This document shows positions 60,350 to 64,000 of a DNA stretch of 64,000 nucleotides, one piece after another. Position numbers and translations under genes: made by a program. The notes beneath the pieces are model-generated. The model searched no databases, was not told where the DNA came from, and saw only the letters and a list, made by a program, of their open reading frames with translations. Numbering within the stretch: position 1 is the first letter of the stretch; every line of letters starts with the position of its first letter. Origin of the DNA: FEB-35 sp050263095 (GTDB lineage Bacteria; Desulfobacterota; Deferrimicrobia; Deferrimicrobiales; Deferrimicrobiaceae); contig JBLNEW010000071.1 of assembly GCA_050263095.1 (NCBI GenBank), forward strand, positions 44,648 through 108,647, read 5' to 3'.

Positions 60350-61210
60350 TCAGACGATATCCGCGAACGTTTTTTCCATCCGCTGGAAGTACGCGGCGCC
60401 GGAAAAAAGCAGCAGGGCCGTAACCGCGGAGCTGGCCGCCAAGACGGCAACGGGAGCGTCGCCGACCCCAAGGAGCGTCCAGCGGAACCCTTCCACCACG
60501 CCCGCCATGGGATTGAGCCCGTAAAGCCAAACCGGCAACCCCGCGCGCCCGAGCAATGCGCCTACCTTGCCCGCCGGGTAGATCACCGGGGTGACGAACA
60601 GCCACAGCTGGACGAAGAAGGGGGCGGCGTACCGTACATCGCGGTATTCCACGTTGAGGGCCGACAGCCACATCCCGACGCCGAGGGAGGCTCCGAAGGC
60701 GAGCAGGAGCAGGAGCGGAAGGAAGGCCGCGGAAGCCGTGGGCCATATGCCGTAGTATCCCATCATCCCGATCAGAACGGCGAACGCGACGGCGAAATCC
60801 ACCGCGCCGGCGAGGACTGCCGAGGCGGGGATGATCATGCGCGGGAAGTAGACCTTCCGGATCAGGTTGGCGGAGCCCACAAGGCTGTTCGCCGACTGGG
60901 AAACGCCCTGTGCAAAGAAGGTCCACGGCAGCAGGGCCGCATAGGAGAAAATGGGATAGGGAAGCCCGTCCGAACCCACGTTCGCGAGATGCCCGAAAAA
61001 GACGGTGAACACCGCCATCGTCAGAAGTGGCTGCAGGACGGCCCACATGGCGCCGAGCGCCGTCTGCCTGTACCGGACCTTGATGTCCCGCCAGACCAGG
61101 AAATACAGGAGCTCCCGGTACGCCCAGACCTCCGCCAGCTTCCGGGAGATGGATCCGCTGCCGCTGCGGAGCAGGATCGTGGGGACTTCGGACGAAGCGC
61201 TATCCCGCAT
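60350..61210 (-). CDS. wzm: Polysaccharide ABC transporter permease Wzm
   Basis: A 286-residue ABC-2-type permease with six hydrophobic helices. YFLVWRDIKVRYRQTALGAMWAVLQPLLTM at the N-terminus region (motif segment RYRQTALGAMWAVLQP) is the ABC-2 polysaccharide exporter signature, and FFVQLWLFVTPVIYPAG near the C-terminal third. It exports a lipid-linked glycan with Wzt. First gene of the minus-strand cluster; divergent from a glycosyltransferase. Confidence 0.93.
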   Translation of the reverse strand: MRDSASSEVPTILLRSGSGSISRKLAEVWAYRELLYFLVWRDIKVRYRQTALGAMWAVLQPLLTMAVFTVFFGHLANVGSDGLPYPIFSYAALLPWTFFAQGVSQSANSLVGSANLIRKVYFPRMIIPASAVLAGAVDFAVAFAVLIGMMGYYGIWPTASAAFLPLLLLLAFGASLGVGMWLSALNVEYRDVRYAAPFFVQLWLFVTPVIYPAGKVGALLGRAGLPVWLYGLNPMAGVVEGFRWTLLGVGDAPVAVLAASSAVTALLLFSGAAYFQRMEKTFADIV

Positions 61211-61268
61211 CGAATTATCTTATCAGTAGTCTTGGGTTGATGAAATAATACCTGCAGTCCGTCTCCAG

Positions 61269-62147
61269 ATGGAGCCCGCGTTCATGCTTGCCGAACCCAG
61301 GGTATTCGCCGTGCTTCCCGTCCACAACCGGTGGGAACATACCGGCCGATGCCTGGATTGCCTGCGAAGGCAGACATTCCGGAGCATCCGACCGGTCGTG
61401 GTCGATGACGGCTCCACCGACGGGACGGCGGAACGCCTTCCGCGGGAATATCCCGAGGCATCCGTCGTCACCGGGGATGGAACGCTCTGGTGGGCGGGGG
61501 GAGTGAACCGCGGAATGGAGTTCGCGCTGCGGAGCGCATCCCCGGAGGACTTCCTGCTCATCCTGAACAACGACCTTTCCTTCGACGGGAATTTCGTGGC
61601 CTCCCTGTGCGGGGAGTCGATCGAGAGGGGACGTGCGGGCATCGCGGCCATGAGCGTGGACGGGGAAACCGGGGAATACGTCGACACCGGCGTCGTTGTG
61701 GACTGGAAGAGGGCGAAGATCGTTGCCGCCCACTCGACTGAAGGGCCGCCGCGCGAAGCGGACGCGTTCTCGACACGGGGTCTCCTGCTCCCCGTGCCGG
61801 TCGCCTCCGCCGCGGGGCCGCTGCGGGAGAAAGACCTGCCCCACTACCTCACCGACCTGGAATATACGCTGCGCATCCTGAAGCTGGGGCTGCCGCTCTA
61901 CAGGTCGAGGGCCGTGACCGCGAGGCTCGATGCCGCCACGACCGGTCTGCGCGTGCGGCCGGGCTCACGGTCGCCGTGGCAGGACATCCGCGACCACCTG
62001 TTCAACTACCGGTCGCCGAGCAATATCGTCCACTGGATAAGGTTCCTGAGGATCTGCTGCCCGTGGAAGTATCTTCCCCGCTGGGCCTTCGCCGTGGCAA
62101 CGTCGGAGATGAAATTCGCGGTCAAGGCGCTGATCGCGCGCGGCTAG
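61269..62147 (+). CDS. Glycosyltransferase family 2
   Basis: A 292-residue GT2 enzyme: AVLPVHNRWEHTGRCLDCLRR, VVVDDGSTDGTAERL, LWWAGGVNRGMEFAL and LLILNNDLSFDGNFV, the usual rhamnosyltransferase-like layout with an NND metal site. ATG 61284 (GGAG upstream) may be the true start. It is the only plus-strand gene of the right-hand cluster and its end overlaps the next, convergent gene by 4 bp. Confidence 0.87.
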   Translation: MEPAFMLAEPRVFAVLPVHNRWEHTGRCLDCLRRQTFRSIRPVVVDDGSTDGTAERLPREYPEASVVTGDGTLWWAGGVNRGMEFALRSASPEDFLLILNNDLSFDGNFVASLCGESIERGRAGIAAMSVDGETGEYVDTGVVVDWKRAKIVAAHSTEGPPREADAFSTRGLLLPVPVASAAGPLREKDLPHYLTDLEYTLRILKLGLPLYRSRAVTARLDAATTGLRVRPGSRSPWQDIRDHLFNYRSPSNIVHWIRFLRICCPWKYLPRWAFAVATSEMKFAVKALIARG

Positions 62148-62983
62148 CCGGTCCGCAGAGGCGCCTTCCGGATACCTGCGTTCCGCAGGACGCGGTCCGT
62201 CGCGTATCCGACATCGCCCTGCCACAAGTAGGCCAGCAGGCGGAACCCGACGGACACGGCCTTTCCCAGGCCGAGGCGCAGCCGCCCCGGGTTCCCCAGA
62301 TACGTTTCGACCAGGCGCTCATCCTCGGTTTTCCTGGAATCCCGGAGAGTGCTGGTCTTTGCGTCCGGATGAACCCGGAAGACCCCCAGAAACTCGCGTA
62401 CGAGGCGGAAGGCCACGCCGAGGTGCGCAGCCCTCAGAAAGAATTCACGGTCCATGCAGAACCGGAAACCCTCATCCAGCCCCCCCGTCCGCTCCCAAAC
62501 GTTCCTGCGGAAGAACGCCGCCTGATTCCGCACGAGGCTGCCGTCGTAAAGGAGATTGAACAGCCGCACCGGTACTGCGCGGTTCTCGTCCATCATGCGT
62601 CCCGATTCGTCCATGTACCGGATATGCCCGTGGAATATATCCCCCTCCGGATGAATCGCCAGCTCCTCCGCCGCTTTCCGGAACGCCCCCGGCAGGTAGA
62701 CGTCGTCCGAGTTCTGCCAGCCGAAGACGTCGCCGGTGGCCGCCGCGAATCCCTTGTTCACCGCGTGGGCCTGGCCGCGGTCCTTCTCGCTCACCCAGTA
62801 GGCGATGCGGTCCTCGTATTTCCGGATCACGTCCAGGGTTTCGTCGGTCGAGCCCCCGTCCACGACGATCAGCTCCTTCTCCGGGTAATCCTGATCCAGG
62901 ACGGACCGGATCGTTTCCCCGATGAACCTTCCCTGGTTGAACGAAGGAACTACGATCGAGAATTTCGGAAGGCGCCCTTTCAC
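62144..62983 (-). CDS. Glycosyltransferase family 2
   Basis: A 279-residue GT2 enzyme: FSIVVPSFNQGRFIGETIRSVL, LIVVDGGSTDETLDVI, DRGQAHAVNKGFAAATGDVFGW and the metal site NSDD. No membrane helix. Its start overlaps the upstream glycosyltransferase stop by 4 bp. Confidence 0.9.
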   Translation of the reverse strand: MKGRLPKFSIVVPSFNQGRFIGETIRSVLDQDYPEKELIVVDGGSTDETLDVIRKYEDRIAYWVSEKDRGQAHAVNKGFAAATGDVFGWQNSDDVYLPGAFRKAAEELAIHPEGDIFHGHIRYMDESGRMMDENRAVPVRLFNLLYDGSLVRNQAAFFRRNVWERTGGLDEGFRFCMDREFFLRAAHLGVAFRLVREFLGVFRVHPDAKTSTLRDSRKTEDERLVETYLGNPGRLRLGLGKAVSVGFRLLAYLWQGDVGYATDRVLRNAGIRKAPLRTG

Positions 62984-63957
62984 CAGGACTCCGTCACGTC
63001 GGGGAGCGGCCGGCGCAGAAGGCGCGGGGCGAGGAACAGCCCGGCGAGGAACTGGAGGGCGGCCAGCTTGTTAAGGACGTACTGCCCGGGGGACCAGGCA
63101 ATCGCCTGGACAAGGAAGGAGACGGCCTGGAGGCCGGCCATCACCCCCCAACGGGCCGGATGCGGGAGGAAGAACAAGGCCGACGCGGAGAGCATGTCCG
63201 TCGCCAGGGAGAAGAAGAACAGCCATTCCTGCCGGATGTACGGAAGCGCGTTCCCCTTCGCCAGGGACCTGAGGAACGCCTGGGCCCGCCCGAGCGGCCT
63301 GTTTCGGCCAGGGACGATCTCCCGGAGGAGCTTTTCCGCCGGCGAGCGCGGTACGTCGCGGTGGAAAGCCATCGGGACCGGAATCTGCCGGACGGTCCAC
63401 CCCGAGCGCCTGAGACGGGAATGCAGCTCGTTCTCCTCGCGGTTGAATATGTACGGATCGAACCCTCCCGCCGCGGCAAGAAGGTCCCGGCGAAACAGGC
63501 AGGCTCCGCCGAAACGCTTGGCCTCCCCCTCCTCCAGGATCCTGTACCTGTCCCTCATCGTTCCGGGAGCGGAAGGGTCTTCCTCCATCACCTGTCCCGC
63601 AACGCCGGCAATCTCTCGGTCCGCCTCGAGGATGCGGAGCGCCGCGGAAACGAATCCCTCCGCCAACTCCATGTCCCCATCAAGGAAAAGGATGAATTCC
63701 CCGACCGACCTCTCCGTTCCCACCCGCCTTCCCAGCGATGCACACAGAAGCGGGCTCTCCCCGATCCCCGCCCACCGGACCGGCAGTCCGGCCAGCGCTT
63801 CCCTGGTACCGTCCGTGGAGGCGGAATCCACAACGAGAATCTCCCGCGGGATCCCCGAAATGAAGCTCTCCCCGAGGACGGATCGGACGCATGCGACGAC
63901 TCGCTCCCGCTGGTTGCGGCAAATGACGACCACCGACAGGAGGGGTGGCGGGTTCAC
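62980..63957 (-). CDS. Glycosyltransferase family 2 with C-terminal membrane helices
   Basis: A 325-residue GT2 enzyme: LSVVVICRNQRERVVACVRSVL, ILVVDSASTDGTREAL and FILFLDGDMELAEGFV. The C-terminal third carries two or three hydrophobic segments (about 240-320), so it is membrane-bound. GTG start overlaps the preceding stop (GTGA). Confidence 0.88.
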   Translation of the reverse strand: MNPPPLLSVVVICRNQRERVVACVRSVLGESFISGIPREILVVDSASTDGTREALAGLPVRWAGIGESPLLCASLGRRVGTERSVGEFILFLDGDMELAEGFVSAALRILEADREIAGVAGQVMEEDPSAPGTMRDRYRILEEGEAKRFGGACLFRRDLLAAAGGFDPYIFNREENELHSRLRRSGWTVRQIPVPMAFHRDVPRSPAEKLLREIVPGRNRPLGRAQAFLRSLAKGNALPYIRQEWLFFFSLATDMLSASALFFLPHPARWGVMAGLQAVSFLVQAIAWSPGQYVLNKLAALQFLAGLFLAPRLLRRPLPDVTESW

Positions 63958-64000
63958 GACCGCTCCCCGGCGCCGCCCTGCCCACGGCGCCTCAACGATT
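63954..64000 (-). CDS. C-terminal fragment of an upstream gene (partial)
   Basis: The last 15 codons, reading RRRGQGGAGERS then TGA, overlap the next GTG by 4 bp in the same way as other junctions of this cluster. The remainder lies beyond the right edge; nothing can be said of its function. Confidence 0.35.
   Translation of the reverse strand, partial: SLRRRGQGGAGERS

Noticed and set aside
1..64000. Search for tRNA or rRNA genes, CRISPR arrays, insertion sequences and attachment sites
   Set aside because: None could be recognised by eye; intergenic gaps are short. A tRNA or covariance-model scan was not possible here.

Overview
The window is a GC-rich bacterial chromosome segment with tightly packed genes. 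An OmcA/MtrC-type multihaem cytochrome, lactate oxidation (lut) genes, a flavodiiron protein with rubredoxins, small monohaem cytochromes, a NifA/sigma-54 nitrogen circuit and a large surface-glycan locus together suggest an anaerobic or microaerophilic metal-reducing member of the former Deltaproteobacteria (Desulfobacterota/Geobacter-like lineages). This is inference from gene content; no rRNA or marker gene is present. No tRNA, rRNA, CRISPR array or insertion sequence was recognised.

Layout. 1-2.4 kb: the 5' part of a decahaem surface cytochrome lipoprotein with a collagen-like stalk (minus strand, runs off the left edge). 2.7-4.0 kb: a lipid/diacylglycerol kinase-family gene and methylglyoxal synthase, convergent. 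4.2-11.2 kb: a complete phosphate regulon (phoB, phoR, pstS, pstC, pstA, pstB, phoU) with a Pho-box-like repeat before pstS and a hairpin between pstS and pstC. 11.3-15.7 kb: a rubredoxin-reductase-like flavoprotein, cobO, zinc-ribbon proteins, flavodiiron protein with rubredoxin, a mini-rubredoxin and a DnaQ-type exonuclease. 15.7-21.7 kb: a deoxyhypusine-synthase-like gene, then a nitrogen module: NifA-like activator, NifA-type upstream site plus sigma-54 promoter, outer-membrane beta-barrel, ammonium transporter and PII protein. 21.8-28.8 kb: NhaD-like antiporter, lutABC, two small cytochromes, and a tRNA thiolation/methylation cluster (ttuB-like, ttuA-like, trmI).

28.9-64 kb is almost entirely cell-surface polysaccharide biosynthesis, interrupted by etfBA and an M20 peptidase. 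Nucleotide-sugar genes can be assembled into UDP-GlcNAc to UDP-GlcNAcA/GalNAcA (dehydrogenase plus epimerase), UDP-Glc to UDP-GlcA to UDP-xylose (ugd plus UXS), GDP-Man to GDP-fucose (gmd, fcl) and a dTDP-4-keto-6-deoxyglucose branch (rmlB plus a short RmlC-like cupin). Envelope functions include a rearranged gfc/yjb-like set (GfcC/YjbG-like, YjbH, YjbE-like), a Wzi-like outer-membrane protein, a CapD/FlaA1-type dehydratase and a specialised NusG paralogue. The right end is an ABC-exported glycan cluster: Wzm, Wzt with a C-terminal glycan-binding domain, four methyltransferases, a radical SAM enzyme, an aminotransferase, an SDR lacking the usual catalytic Tyr, and five glycosyltransferases.

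The most striking single observation is an in-frame 331-residue intein with an apparently intact LAGLIDADG homing endonuclease inside the UDP-glucuronate decarboxylase gene, inserted immediately before the Cys-Tyr of the catalytic YxxxK motif. Others are the sequence-complete NifA/sigma-54 control region, the ttuB-ttuA-trmI cluster, a roughly 200-bp palindromic element before amtB, and several genes whose -10 box lies only 6-9 nt before the start codon (probable leaderless transcripts).
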